A stretch of DNA of 64,000 nucleotides from Hamadaea sp. (lineage in GTDB: Bacteria > Actinomycetota > Actinomycetes > Mycobacteriales > Micromonosporaceae), in NCBI RefSeq assembly GCF_013362815.1, contig NZ_JABFVK010000013.1:434001-498000 (forward strand), written 5' to 3'. Under the pieces are notes generated by a model that saw nothing but the letters and a program-made list of their open reading frames with translations, did no database searches and had not been told where the DNA came from. Of this stretch, positions 43,668 to 52,213 are shown one piece after another (the first letter of the stretch is position 1; each line of letters begins with the position of its first letter). The position numbers and the translations under genes were made by a program.

Positions 43668-44357
43668 GTGACGACATTGGTCGGACACCGGGGCGCTCCG
43701 ACGCTCCGGACGGAGAACACTCTCGCTTCTCTGCGACTGGTAGGCGGCCTCGGGGCCGACGCTGTGGAGTTCGACGTCCGCTCCAGCCGCGACGGTACGC
43801 CGATCCTGCTGCACGACCGGACTCTCGAACGCTTCTGGGGGGTGCCCCGGTTGCCCGGCGAGTTGACGCTCGACGAGCTGCGGCAGTTGCGTACTGGCGC
43901 CCCGGACGAGCGCATCGCGACGCTCGCCGAGGTTGCCGAGAGTGTGCCGATCGGCCTGGTCGTCGACAACAAGGAGCCGGATCTCGTGCCGGCCGTGACG
44001 GCTGTCCTGCGCGCCGGCGGTGCGTTGGAAAGATCCCTGTTCATCGGCGAGTGGCAGGTGCTGACGGTGGTCCGTGAGCACCTGCCCGAAGCCGAGATCG
44101 TGCTTTCGTGGGTGGGCCCCGAGCTGCCGCCGGCGCAGTTGCTGCGATCGGTCCGGCCGCAGGCGGTCAATCTACGGTTCGACAGCCTGACGGAACGATC
44201 GGTGGAACAGGCTACTGAGCTGGGCCTTCGCATGTGGACGTACTGCGTGGACGACTCCGCCGCGGCCGGTCGCGCGCTGGACTGGGGTGTCGACGGTCTG
44301 ATCAGCAACGACCTGGCCGCGGTGCGGCCTTCCCTGACGAATGCGAATCGATCATGA
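43668..44357 (+). CDS. Glycerophosphodiester phosphodiesterase family protein
   Basis: A 229-aa TIM-barrel GDPD enzyme without signal peptide. VGHRGAPTLRTENTLASL, VEFDVRSSRDG, LLHDRTLER and the late WTYCVDD carry the metal and general acid/base residues. It cleaves imported glycerophosphodiesters into glycerol phosphate plus an alcohol. It follows the binding-protein gene by 11 bp and overlaps the next gene. Confidence 0.92.
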   Translation: MTTLVGHRGAPTLRTENTLASLRLVGGLGADAVEFDVRSSRDGTPILLHDRTLERFWGVPRLPGELTLDELRQLRTGAPDERIATLAEVAESVPIGLVVDNKEPDLVPAVTAVLRAGGALERSLFIGEWQVLTVVREHLPEAEIVLSWVGPELPPAQLLRSVRPQAVNLRFDSLTERSVEQATELGLRMWTYCVDDSAAAGRALDWGVDGLISNDLAAVRPSLTNANRS

Positions 44358-45169
44358 ACAGTCTCGTCGAGTTGCATGATTTCGCCGTCGGCCTAGCCCA
44401 GACGGCGATGACGATGATGGCCGCCGCCCGACCACGGCCGGACGACGCCGCGACCAAGAAGGACCCGGCAGACTGGGTGACTCCGTTCGACCAGGCTATC
44501 GAGCGTCATGTCCGGCAGCAGATCGCCGAGTGCCATCCCCGGCATCGGGTGATCGGCGAGGAGTACGGAGTCACCGACGACCCGCCGGAGGCGACGTTCA
44601 CCTGGTATGTCGATCCGATCGACGGCACCACGAACTTCGTCCACGGGCTGCCATGGGCGTCGTTCAGCCTGGCCGGCTGCGATGAACAGGGTGTGGCCGT
44701 CGGCGTAGTGGCCGACGCCGCTCGTGCGCAGGTGCTCAGCGCCGTGCGCGGTGGTGGCACGTGGATCGACGGCGAGCCGGCCCGATGCGCGCCCGGCACC
44801 GGCTTGGCCGGCGGCATCCTGCTGACCGAATGGTCCGGCGGGCAGCCGTGGCCGGGCATGTTCGACGTGCTGACCGGCGTGTCGGCCCGATTCGGCGCAA
44901 CGCGCATCATGGGCTCCTGCGCGCTCGCTCTGGCCAGCGTCGGCGTGGGCCGGGCCACCGCAGCGCTGCTGCCGGGTCGATACAACATGTGGGACGTCGC
45001 CGCGGGAGCCCTGATCGCCCGCGAAGGCGGTGCGCAGATCTGCGGCCGGGGCGGCCTGGACGACGCGGTGCCGGCCGACGGCATGCTGGCCGCCGTGCCA
45101 GGAGTGACGGAGGAAGTCTTCGGCCTGTGGCGGGCCGCCGCCTTCCCGGCACCGGTCGGTGCGCCATGA
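44354..45169 (+). CDS. Inositol monophosphatase family protein
   Basis: A 271-aa Mg-dependent phosphatase: IGEEYG, WYVDPIDGTTNFVHGLPW and YNMWDVAAGALIAREGGAQI are the IMPase signatures. Myo-inositol-1-phosphate, histidinol phosphate and sugar phosphates are possible substrates. Translationally coupled to the GDPD gene (ATGA), so it may dephosphorylate the product of that step. Confidence 0.93.
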   Translation: MNSLVELHDFAVGLAQTAMTMMAAARPRPDDAATKKDPADWVTPFDQAIERHVRQQIAECHPRHRVIGEEYGVTDDPPEATFTWYVDPIDGTTNFVHGLPWASFSLAGCDEQGVAVGVVADAARAQVLSAVRGGGTWIDGEPARCAPGTGLAGGILLTEWSGGQPWPGMFDVLTGVSARFGATRIMGSCALALASVGVGRATAALLPGRYNMWDVAAGALIAREGGAQICGRGGLDDAVPADGMLAAVPGVTEEVFGLWRAAAFPAPVGAP

Positions 45170-46107
45170 CCGCGGTGCTCGAGCCGACGACGACGGCCAG
45201 GTTGACGCCAGCGCGGCGCCGACCGCGGTATCGACCGGCGGAGATCGGGATCGCCGCCGCGTTCCTCGTGCCCTCCACAGTCGTGTTCGCTTTGTTCGTT
45301 TTCTATCCGCTGGGCCGGACCATCTGGCTGAGCGTGCACGGCAGCGATATCTTCGGCAACGCCACCGGTTTCGTCGGCCTCGAGCGATACCTCGACTTCC
45401 TCAGCGATCCGCAGTTGCGCGCGGTCCTGCCGGTGACGTTGTTGTTCGCGCTGTGCACCGTGGTGCCGACCGTGGTCATCGGACTCGGGCTGGCGGTGGC
45501 ACTGCAGGCCAAGGTCAAAGGCGTCGGATTCTTCCGAACCCTGATGGCTACGCCGTTCGCGTTCTCGGCGGCGTCGGCAGCGGTCGTGTTCGACGCGTTC
45601 TACAGCCCGAGCCTGGGTGTGTTCAACGGCATCTTGAGTCACGTCGGCGTGTCCGGGGTCGACTGGCTCACCGATCCGGCCACCGCTCTGCCTGCAGTGG
45701 CGGCGGTGTCGGTGTGGCGCGACCTCGGCTACGCCGTGCTGGTCTTCTCCGCGGGTCTGCAGGCGATCCCCGAGGAACTGCTGGAAGCCGCCCGACTCGA
45801 CGGCGCCGGCCGGTGGCGCATCCTGCGCGGCATCATCCTGCCGCTGCTGACACCGACCATCTTCTTCATGCTGGTCGTTTCGACGATCGGCTCCCTGCAG
45901 ACGTTCGGGGAGATCAACATCATGACCGGCGGCGGTCCGGACGGTGCAACCACCACGCTGGTCTACGGGCTGTACAAGTCGGCGTTCGCGTTCGGCGCCT
46001 CCGATTTCGGCCTGGCCTCCGTTCAGGGCGTCGTGCTGCTGCTTCTGGTCACATCCATCACCGCCATCCAGTTCCGGGTGCTGCAACGGAAGGTGTTCTA
46101 CTCGTGA
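45166..46107 (+). CDS. ABC importer permease (UgpA-like)
   Basis: A 313-aa protein with six predicted helices and EAA loop LEAARLDGAGRWRILRGIILP. The start overlaps the phosphatase stop and the stop overlaps the next permease's GTG. Functions with the UgpB-like lipoprotein. Confidence 0.9.
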   Translation: MTAVLEPTTTARLTPARRRPRYRPAEIGIAAAFLVPSTVVFALFVFYPLGRTIWLSVHGSDIFGNATGFVGLERYLDFLSDPQLRAVLPVTLLFALCTVVPTVVIGLGLAVALQAKVKGVGFFRTLMATPFAFSAASAAVVFDAFYSPSLGVFNGILSHVGVSGVDWLTDPATALPAVAAVSVWRDLGYAVLVFSAGLQAIPEELLEAARLDGAGRWRILRGIILPLLTPTIFFMLVVSTIGSLQTFGEINIMTGGGPDGATTTLVYGLYKSAFAFGASDFGLASVQGVVLLLLVTSITAIQFRVLQRKVFYS

Positions 46108-46919
46108 TCCGGCTGCGCCGCGCCGGTACCGTCGCCGGTCTCGCCGTTCTCGTGGCCGTGGTCGTCTTCCCGCTGTATTACGCGGTGGCCGGCTCGGTCA
46201 TGAGCCGCGACGATCTCACACGGTTTCCGCCCGCTCTGTTCCCGACGAGCCTGCACTCGGGCAGCTTCGCCGATGTGCTGCACGCGATCCCCCTGGCTCG
46301 CCAGTACGCCAACAGCATTCTGGTGTCGTTGGTGATCGTCGGCGGCGTGCTGATCACATCGGTGTTGTCGGGCTACGTGTTCGCGTTCTTGAACTTCCCG
46401 CTCAAGAAACTCGCATTCGGCATGTTCCTGGCGACGATGGCGGTGCCCGCCGAGTCCATGATCATCCCGAACTATCTGACGATGGCCGACTGGGGTCTGA
46501 TGAACACGTTCCCCGCGCTCTTCCTACCCTTCCTCGCGGCCGGCTTCGGCACCTTCCTCATGCGGCAGTTCTTCTTGAGCTTCCCGCGGGAGGTGTACGA
46601 GGCGGCCAAGGTCGAAGGCTGCGGGCATCTGCGGTTCCTCTGGCAGATTCTGGTGCCGCTGTCGCGTCCCGCCCTGGGCACGCTGGCCATCCACGCGTTC
46701 ATCAGCAGCTACAACCACTACTTCTGGCCGTTGCTGGTCACCAGCACGCCGAAGATGCAGACCCTGCAGATCGGGTTGGCCCAGCTCAACTCCGTCGAGG
46801 AGCGGGCACCCGACGTCATTTTCGCCGGCGTCGTGCTGGCCATCATCCCGATGCTGATCATGATCTACGTCTTCCAGCGCCACCTCGTGCGTGGACTGAC
46901 GGCCGGAGCAGTGCGATGA
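46104..46919 (+). CDS. ABC importer permease (UgpE-like)
   Basis: A 271-aa membrane protein beginning at GTG 46104 with EAA loop YEAAKVEGCGHLRFLWQILVP. Pairs with the UgpA-like permease; the ATPase is expected elsewhere. Its stop overlaps the metallophosphoesterase ATG. Confidence 0.9.
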   Translation: MIRLRRAGTVAGLAVLVAVVVFPLYYAVAGSVMSRDDLTRFPPALFPTSLHSGSFADVLHAIPLARQYANSILVSLVIVGGVLITSVLSGYVFAFLNFPLKKLAFGMFLATMAVPAESMIIPNYLTMADWGLMNTFPALFLPFLAAGFGTFLMRQFFLSFPREVYEAAKVEGCGHLRFLWQILVPLSRPALGTLAIHAFISSYNHYFWPLLVTSTPKMQTLQIGLAQLNSVEERAPDVIFAGVVLAIIPMLIMIYVFQRHLVRGLTAGAVR

Positions 46920-48460
46920 CCGTCGAGCGTACGCTGGCCGCCGGAGCGGTCGTCGGCGTCGGCACCGCCGCCCCGTACCACCAGCTGCGGTACGCCGCAG
47001 GCGAGATCCATTCGACGCGGACCGACTTCGTGGCGGGACCGGCGCCGCAGCGCGGTCAGACGCACATCGCCACTCTCGGGCATCTCACCGATCTGCACAT
47101 CGTCGATCCGGGCACCCCGGCGCGCCTCGACTTCGCCATGCGGACTGGTGCCGGTACGCCGGGCTGGGGAGGCCTTGTCGATTGGGTCTTCCGTCCACAG
47201 GAGACCCTCGCGCCGCATGCGGCCGCGGCGATGATCCGGACTTTGGCCGAGCTCGACCTCGACGTCTGCGTCGTCACCGGCGACAACATCGACAACGCTC
47301 AGGTCAACGAGCTCACCGCGTACCTGGCGTTGCTCGACGGCGGACGAGTCGAGCTGAGCTCGCACGGCTATCACGGGCCCCAGCGCCTGGACTGGGCCGA
47401 CCCCTGGTACTGGCGGCCGGACCCCGGCGATGATCGGTACAAGGACTTGTGGGGCTTTCCCACTCATCCGGGTCTGCTGGAGGCGGCGGCGGCCGAATTC
47501 ACCGCACCCGGGCTGGGTCATCCTTGGCTGGCTTGTCTGGGAAATCACGACCTGCTCGTCGGTGGCACCGCCGCGACCGGACCGGATCGGGCTGATCTCT
47601 CGGCGCTGGCCGTGGGGGACAGCAAACCGGTCGCGCTGCCTGGTCGGCACCATCCGCAAGCACTACAGCAGTTCCTGGCCGATCCGGCGGCGTTGCTGTC
47701 CGGCCCCTCCCGGCCGGTTCCAGCAGTGCCCGGCCGCCGGTTCACCTCCGTCGCCGACTTCGTCTTGGCCCATAGTCATGCCCATGCCCGACCGGCCGGA
47801 CACGGCTTCACTGCGGCCAACCACCAGAACGGGACGGCCTATTACACCTACGATCCTGTGCCAGGCCTGCGGCTCGTCGTGCTGAACACCGACAACCCGC
47901 ACGGCCACTGGGACGGCAGCATCGACCGGCCGCAACTGGACTGGCTCGCCGACCAGCTGCGTGCTCAGGGCCCGGACGACCCGCTGATCGTCTTGGCTTC
48001 ACATCACGCCACGAGCTCGCTCCGCAACGGCTACGGAGTCTGCCCGGACCATCCCGGTGAGCGCGCGTACGCCGACGAGTTGCTCCGGTTGGCGACGGGA
48101 TGCCCCAACGTGATTCTGTGGCTCAACGGCCACCACCACGCCAACCGGGTCGTGGCGCATCATCGCGGCGATGGCGGCGGACTCTACGAGGTGACGACCG
48201 CGGCGATCGCCGACTGGCCGGTACAGGCCCGCACACTGCAGATCGCCCGCGAATCCGGCGGTGGCCTCTGCATCACCAGCACCCTGATAGACCACCTAGC
48301 GCCGGCCGCGCCGGGCCCCGACCGTCACACGTCCCCCTGGCTGGCCGCGCTTCATCGCGAGCTGGCCTACAACGACGCCGTCCGCGCCGGGCGCACCGGG
48401 GCGGTCGGTGGCGCGCTGGACCGAAACGTCCGGCTGCGCCTGCCAGCACGTTCCACCTAG
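46916..48460 (+). CDS. Metallophosphoesterase (PPA1498-like family)
   Basis: A 514-aa calcineurin-type phosphoesterase. Metal-binding motifs appear in order: GHLTDLHIVDP, VVTGDNIDN, CLGNHDLL, LASHHATSS and LNGHHHANR. The length and spacing fit a large actinobacterial family known mostly from annotation. There is no clear Sec signal; the first 20 residues are only mildly hydrophobic (TLAAGAVVGVGTAAP). Coupled by overlap to the importer, it likely hydrolyses a phosphomonoester or diester in the same pathway. Confidence 0.85.
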   Translation: MTVERTLAAGAVVGVGTAAPYHQLRYAAGEIHSTRTDFVAGPAPQRGQTHIATLGHLTDLHIVDPGTPARLDFAMRTGAGTPGWGGLVDWVFRPQETLAPHAAAAMIRTLAELDLDVCVVTGDNIDNAQVNELTAYLALLDGGRVELSSHGYHGPQRLDWADPWYWRPDPGDDRYKDLWGFPTHPGLLEAAAAEFTAPGLGHPWLACLGNHDLLVGGTAATGPDRADLSALAVGDSKPVALPGRHHPQALQQFLADPAALLSGPSRPVPAVPGRRFTSVADFVLAHSHAHARPAGHGFTAANHQNGTAYYTYDPVPGLRLVVLNTDNPHGHWDGSIDRPQLDWLADQLRAQGPDDPLIVLASHHATSSLRNGYGVCPDHPGERAYADELLRLATGCPNVILWLNGHHHANRVVAHHRGDGGGLYEVTTAAIADWPVQARTLQIARESGGGLCITSTLIDHLAPAAPGPDRHTSPWLAALHRELAYNDAVRAGRTGAVGGALDRNVRLRLPARST

Positions 48461-48488
48461 GGCACCGTCCACCCTCGAAGGGAGCTCC

Positions 48489-51128
48489 ATGCGCCGCCCC
48501 CTCCTGGCACTGGCTCTGGTGGTCCTGACCGCGACGAGTTCCGGGATTCTCAGCCCGGGCCTCGCAGCGGCCAGCACCGTCACCGTCACCAGCGGTTCCA
48601 CCAAGGTCCTCTTCCTGCGGCCCAACCTCGATCCCGCGCCTGACTCCGCGTACGCCACGCCCGACCCGTACAAGACCGGTTCGCAGTTCACCCCCTATCA
48701 GACGACCGGGCTCCGCGATGAGATCGACGCGCTAGTGCAGGCGTCATCGGCGGGTTCCACGCTTTACGCGTCCCTGTACACCTTCACCGATCAGCCGATC
48801 ACCGACCATCTGCTGGCGGCGCACGCCCGCGGAGTCAAGGTGCGGCTGCTCGTGGAGGCATGCCTCGACGGCGACCCGCTGGACTGCGACCAGTCGGCCC
48901 AAGCCGACTCGCTGGTCGCCGGACTTCCGGCGTATACCAGCGGGGCCACCGGCTCTTGGGTGAAGCAGTGCTACGCCTCGTGCGCCGGCGGTGGCGTGGG
49001 CATCGACCACAACAAATTCTGGGTCTTCAGCGCATTGTCTGACGGCCGTACCGAAGTCACGGTCGTCGGGTCGTACAACCCGACCAATCCGCAGCAGCAG
49101 ATGTTCCAGAACATGGTCGAGGTCTCCGGCAACGCGGCACTGGCCACTGCCTACCGTGACTACGCCGGACGCAAGGCCGCCAACACCGGGACCACCAAGG
49201 TCTACGAGACCGGGCACGTGGACGCCGGCGCCTTTCGGATCTGGTTCTCGCCGCGCAACTCGCCCAGCACGGCCGAGGACACCGAGATCACCTCGTCGTT
49301 CAACCCGCAGAGCACGCGGCACGACGTGTTCGCGGCCGCCATCGACGACGTCCAGTGCTCCACCACCGCCACCGACGACGTGATCCGCATGGTGATGTGG
49401 AGCTTCCGGGCCGCCCGCCCGGAGGTCATCGATGCTCTGGGCGACAAGGCCGACGCCGGATGCACCGTCGAGGTGGCGACCGGTGAGCATCAAGACGCCA
49501 TCGCCGGTCTGGCCGCTCGGGGCATCCGGGTCTACTCCATGGATCCGGGCGGCTGTCGGCAGTCGTTCTTCGCTGTCGGCTCCGGCGTCAACAGCGAATG
49601 CTCCGACGGCAGCGCCCATTCGAAGTACCTGCTCACCCAGGGCGTGTCACGTAAGGACAATGCGACCCATTCCTACGTCTACACCGGCTCGCACAACCTG
49701 ACCAACGGTGCGCTGAAGAAGAACGACGAAACCCTGATCCGCGTCGACGACGTCGCCGTCTACAACGGGTTCGTCGCCGACTACGACGCGATCAAGACCG
49801 CCGTCATCGACATCTCCCCGTCGCGCTACCCCGACAGCCTGTTCTCCACCGCCAACGCCAGCGCCACCGGTGACCAGTTCGAGCCGGCGGTCGCGTCCTA
49901 CCGGGGCGCGGACGGGCACACCACCAGCTTGGTCGCGTTCAGCTCCGGCCTCCTGACCGGCACGGGTAATGAGATCCGTCTCGGCCGGTTCGTCGACGGG
50001 GTACGCCAATCCGAGGTCGTGGTCCGGACCGGCGGCACCACCGGCTGGAACTACAAGACACCCGACGTCGGGCTGGCGTCCAACGGCGACGCAGTGGTGG
50101 TCTGGGCCGACGACAGCAACGGCAACGGCGGCTACGAGATTCGATCCCGGCGGGTGCATCCCGACGGCACGATGACGTCGATCGTCAACGTCAACAGCCT
50201 GGCCGACGGCGACCAGAGCCGGCCGTCGGTGTCCGTGCTGCCGGACGGCCGGTTCGCCGTCGCTTGGGAAGACCTGTCCACCGCCGGGTCGAGTTCCATC
50301 CGCTACGCGGCGTTCTCCGCGGCCGACGCGCGGTTGTCGGCGGTCACCGGCGGATATGACGTCGCGGTGCAGGCCGTCGCCGGTGGCACCTACCACAAGC
50401 CGGACGTTGCCGTGAACTCGTCCGGCACCGCCGTGCTGGCCTGGGAAGACGACGAGGACGGCAACGGCGGTTACAGCATCCGCGGCATCACCGGCACCCT
50501 CACCGGGGTCTTCGGCTCCATCGTCGCGGTGCACACCGGCGACCTGTCCGATGGCCAGCAGTGGGATCCCGCCGTCGCCATCGGCTCCACCGGAACCTGG
50601 TACACCACCTGGACCGACGACTACACCGGCCGGACAGGCTCCGACGGCAACCCGCAGCAGCTGATCTATGTGCGGGGATTCACCGGCGGCACCGCGGCGT
50701 TCGCGGCTCGCCCTGTCAGCGGGCCCGTCTATCAGTGGACCGTGGACACCGCTGGCGCTTACGCGGTGACCACGCAGACGGCGTACCAGTCCGACCGGGT
50801 CGGTCGCCAGACGCACTCCGACGTCGCCGTGGACGGCTCCGGCAACGCCGTGGTCAGTTGGCAAGAGACCGGACAGGCAACGGGACTCACGAGCGCAAAC
50901 AGTGGGTCCGAAGTGTGGGCGCGTGGCATCGGAGCAACCGGCACGACGACGAACCTGTTCCCCGAAAGCCGACTGAGCGTCTTCACCGCCAACCGCCAGG
51001 ACGACGCCGCGATCGGCGTCGACCAGAACGGAACCGTCACAGTGGTCTACGTCGACGACTGGGACGGCAACGGCGGAACACAGCTCTATCTCCGCTACGG
51101 GCTGCGTAACTGCGCGCAGACCTGCTAG
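48489..51128 (+). CDS. Secreted phospholipase-D-like protein with C-terminal propeller repeats
   Basis: An 879-aa exported protein: Sec signal peptide (to about residue 28, GLAAAS), then two PLD half-domains with HxK motifs IDHNKFWVF and SAHSKYLLT, each followed by its serine/asparagine element (VVGSYNP, YTGSHNLT). The D of classic HxKxxxxD is not conserved in either. Residues about 470-875 hold six repeats of the form VxWxDDxxGNGGYxI, a calcium-loop-rich propeller. It should cleave phosphodiesters outside the cell, feeding the importer upstream. AAGGGAG precedes ATG 48489. Confidence 0.87.
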   Translation: MRRPLLALALVVLTATSSGILSPGLAAASTVTVTSGSTKVLFLRPNLDPAPDSAYATPDPYKTGSQFTPYQTTGLRDEIDALVQASSAGSTLYASLYTFTDQPITDHLLAAHARGVKVRLLVEACLDGDPLDCDQSAQADSLVAGLPAYTSGATGSWVKQCYASCAGGGVGIDHNKFWVFSALSDGRTEVTVVGSYNPTNPQQQMFQNMVEVSGNAALATAYRDYAGRKAANTGTTKVYETGHVDAGAFRIWFSPRNSPSTAEDTEITSSFNPQSTRHDVFAAAIDDVQCSTTATDDVIRMVMWSFRAARPEVIDALGDKADAGCTVEVATGEHQDAIAGLAARGIRVYSMDPGGCRQSFFAVGSGVNSECSDGSAHSKYLLTQGVSRKDNATHSYVYTGSHNLTNGALKKNDETLIRVDDVAVYNGFVADYDAIKTAVIDISPSRYPDSLFSTANASATGDQFEPAVASYRGADGHTTSLVAFSSGLLTGTGNEIRLGRFVDGVRQSEVVVRTGGTTGWNYKTPDVGLASNGDAVVVWADDSNGNGGYEIRSRRVHPDGTMTSIVNVNSLADGDQSRPSVSVLPDGRFAVAWEDLSTAGSSSIRYAAFSAADARLSAVTGGYDVAVQAVAGGTYHKPDVAVNSSGTAVLAWEDDEDGNGGYSIRGITGTLTGVFGSIVAVHTGDLSDGQQWDPAVAIGSTGTWYTTWTDDYTGRTGSDGNPQQLIYVRGFTGGTAAFAARPVSGPVYQWTVDTAGAYAVTTQTAYQSDRVGRQTHSDVAVDGSGNAVVSWQETGQATGLTSANSGSEVWARGIGATGTTTNLFPESRLSVFTANRQDDAAIGVDQNGTVTVVYVDDWDGNGGTQLYLRYGLRNCAQTC

Positions 51129-51145
51129 CCCGGCAGCACGCAGCA

Positions 51146-51183
51146 ATCCGGCCCGGCGACGCTTGTGCGTCACCGGGCCGGAT
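51146..51183. terminator. Bidirectional terminator after the PLD-like gene
   Basis: An 11-bp stem (51146-51156/51173-51183), a one-base mismatch, then a 5-bp stem with loop TTGT. It lies between the convergent PLD-like and membrane-protein genes. Confidence 0.82.
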
Positions 51184-51192
51184 CGGGTCGGC

Positions 51193-51843
51193 TCACTTCA
51201 CCGAGGCCTTCTCCCGTTCGGGCTCGACGACGGCGAAGCCGGTCGTCTTCGGGGTGGTGAACGCGTGGGCCAGACCGGCCAGGGCCAGCAGAAGCATCAG
51301 GGCGGCCGCGCCGTACGCCACGAGGGCGGCCTGAGCGGCCTTGGCGCCGAACTCACTGAAGCCGTAGCTGGTCAGCAGCAGACCTCGCAGGGTCTCACCC
51401 TTGAACACCGTCTCGCGTTGCTGGGTGACGTCGGCCAACTGCTTGGTCAGGTCGTCGACCTTGGCCTGGTCGACCGGGGTCGCCTTCTGCGCCTCGGTGA
51501 GCTGGTTCTTCAGCTGCGTCTGGGGGATGCCGAGGTCGGCGTAGGTCTGGCCGTTGGCGATGGACTTCAGGTGCAGTCCGATGAATTCGTTCGCGTAGCA
51601 CTCGGCCTGCTTGCCGGTGGTCATCGGCTGGCCGGCGTACTCGGTCAGGCAGGGGGCCTTCTTCTCTTCGCCGGTGAGGGTGTCGGCGGTTTTGAAGGTG
51701 ATGTGCTGGGCGGCGAGCTGGTCGTGGACGTAGTTGTTGGCGAAGCTGGCGTTGGCGCTCAGAACGATGCCGGCGACCAGGAGGAGGGCGGCGATGGCGA
51801 GTCCGCCGATGCTGAACAGGATGTCGAGGGTGCGGCGCTTCAT
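51193..51843 (-). CDS. Two-helix membrane protein with coiled-coil ectodomain (unknown function)
   Basis: A 216-aa protein. Transmembrane helix near residues 8-30 (IGGLAIAALLLVAGIVL), an extracytoplasmic domain with two Cys (APCLTEY, AECYANE), a coiled coil (LKNQLTEAQKATPVDQAKVD), then a second helix near 165-195. AAGGAG precedes ATG 51843. A DosR-like box 98 bp upstream and the neighbouring nitroreductases suggest a hypoxia-linked envelope protein. I do not recognise a named family with certainty. Confidence 0.75.
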   Translation of the reverse strand: MKRRTLDILFSIGGLAIAALLLVAGIVLSANASFANNYVHDQLAAQHITFKTADTLTGEEKKAPCLTEYAGQPMTTGKQAECYANEFIGLHLKSIANGQTYADLGIPQTQLKNQLTEAQKATPVDQAKVDDLTKQLADVTQQRETVFKGETLRGLLLTSYGFSEFGAKAAQAALVAYGAAALMLLLALAGLAHAFTTPKTTGFAVVEPEREKASVK

Positions 51844-51940
51844 GGTGTGCTCCTTGAGGAGGGGAGAGAAACACTTCGTTGCCCTCACAGCATCGGCTCG
51901 GGGCGAGCGACGTGGCAGAGACCGAGTTCCCGGATTCGGT

Positions 51941-51954
51941 GGGACCAAAGACAC
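51941..51954. promoter_or_regulatory. DosR-like box GGGACCAAAGACAC
   Basis: A perfect GGGACC half-site and a degenerate partner, the mirror image of the box at 57626. It is 98 bp upstream of the membrane-protein ATG, the same offset as at pflB and adh. Confidence 0.5.
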
Positions 51955-51998
51955 CGACCACGCGGGACCGAACGGCCCTCGGCCCGGGAATGCAAAGT

Positions 51999-52027
51999 GC
52001 GGTGTGGTCCTCGAAGGACCACACCGC
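51999..52027. other. Perfect 13-bp inverted repeat with 3-nt loop
   Basis: Arms GCGGTGTGGTCCT (51999-52011) and AGGACCACACCGC (52015-52027) around CGA. It is not at the end of a gene, so an operator, cruciform or RNA hairpin in the nitroreductase leader are the options. The arms contain GGTCC/GGACC words like the DosR-like boxes. Confidence 0.7.
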
Positions 52028-52213
52028 CACGTCCGGCGTACGGCTGACCCGCATTCCCACGCGGGTGTCCGCCCAGGCCCTCCTCGCGGGAAGCCGTCGT
52101 CCGGACCAGTCCATCAGACCGCATCGGTCCGGCCTTCGGGCAGAGCACAAAGTCCCCGCCGACCAACCCGCACGGCCCTGGCCCGTCGAACCGTCTGCGG
52201 CGACCGTGGAGGG

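Larger units (their letters stand above)
51844..52213. other. 370-bp divergent regulatory region without genes
   Basis: No convincing reading frame lies here. It holds a DosR-like box at 51941, a 15-bp palindrome-like GGGACCGAACGGCCC at 51964-51978, a very strong hairpin at 51999-52027 and a weaker GC dyad (52047-52052/52061-52066). It serves the divergent membrane-protein and nitroreductase genes. Confidence 0.6.

Noticed and set aside
51964-51978. GGGACCGAACGGCCC as an eighth DosR-like box
   Set aside because: Half-sites fit but spacing is one base longer than in the others; kept only as a note in the regulatory region.
52133-52144. Extra DosR-like box near GGCCTTCGGGC
   Set aside because: Only one loose half-site agrees; too weak to list with the seven.
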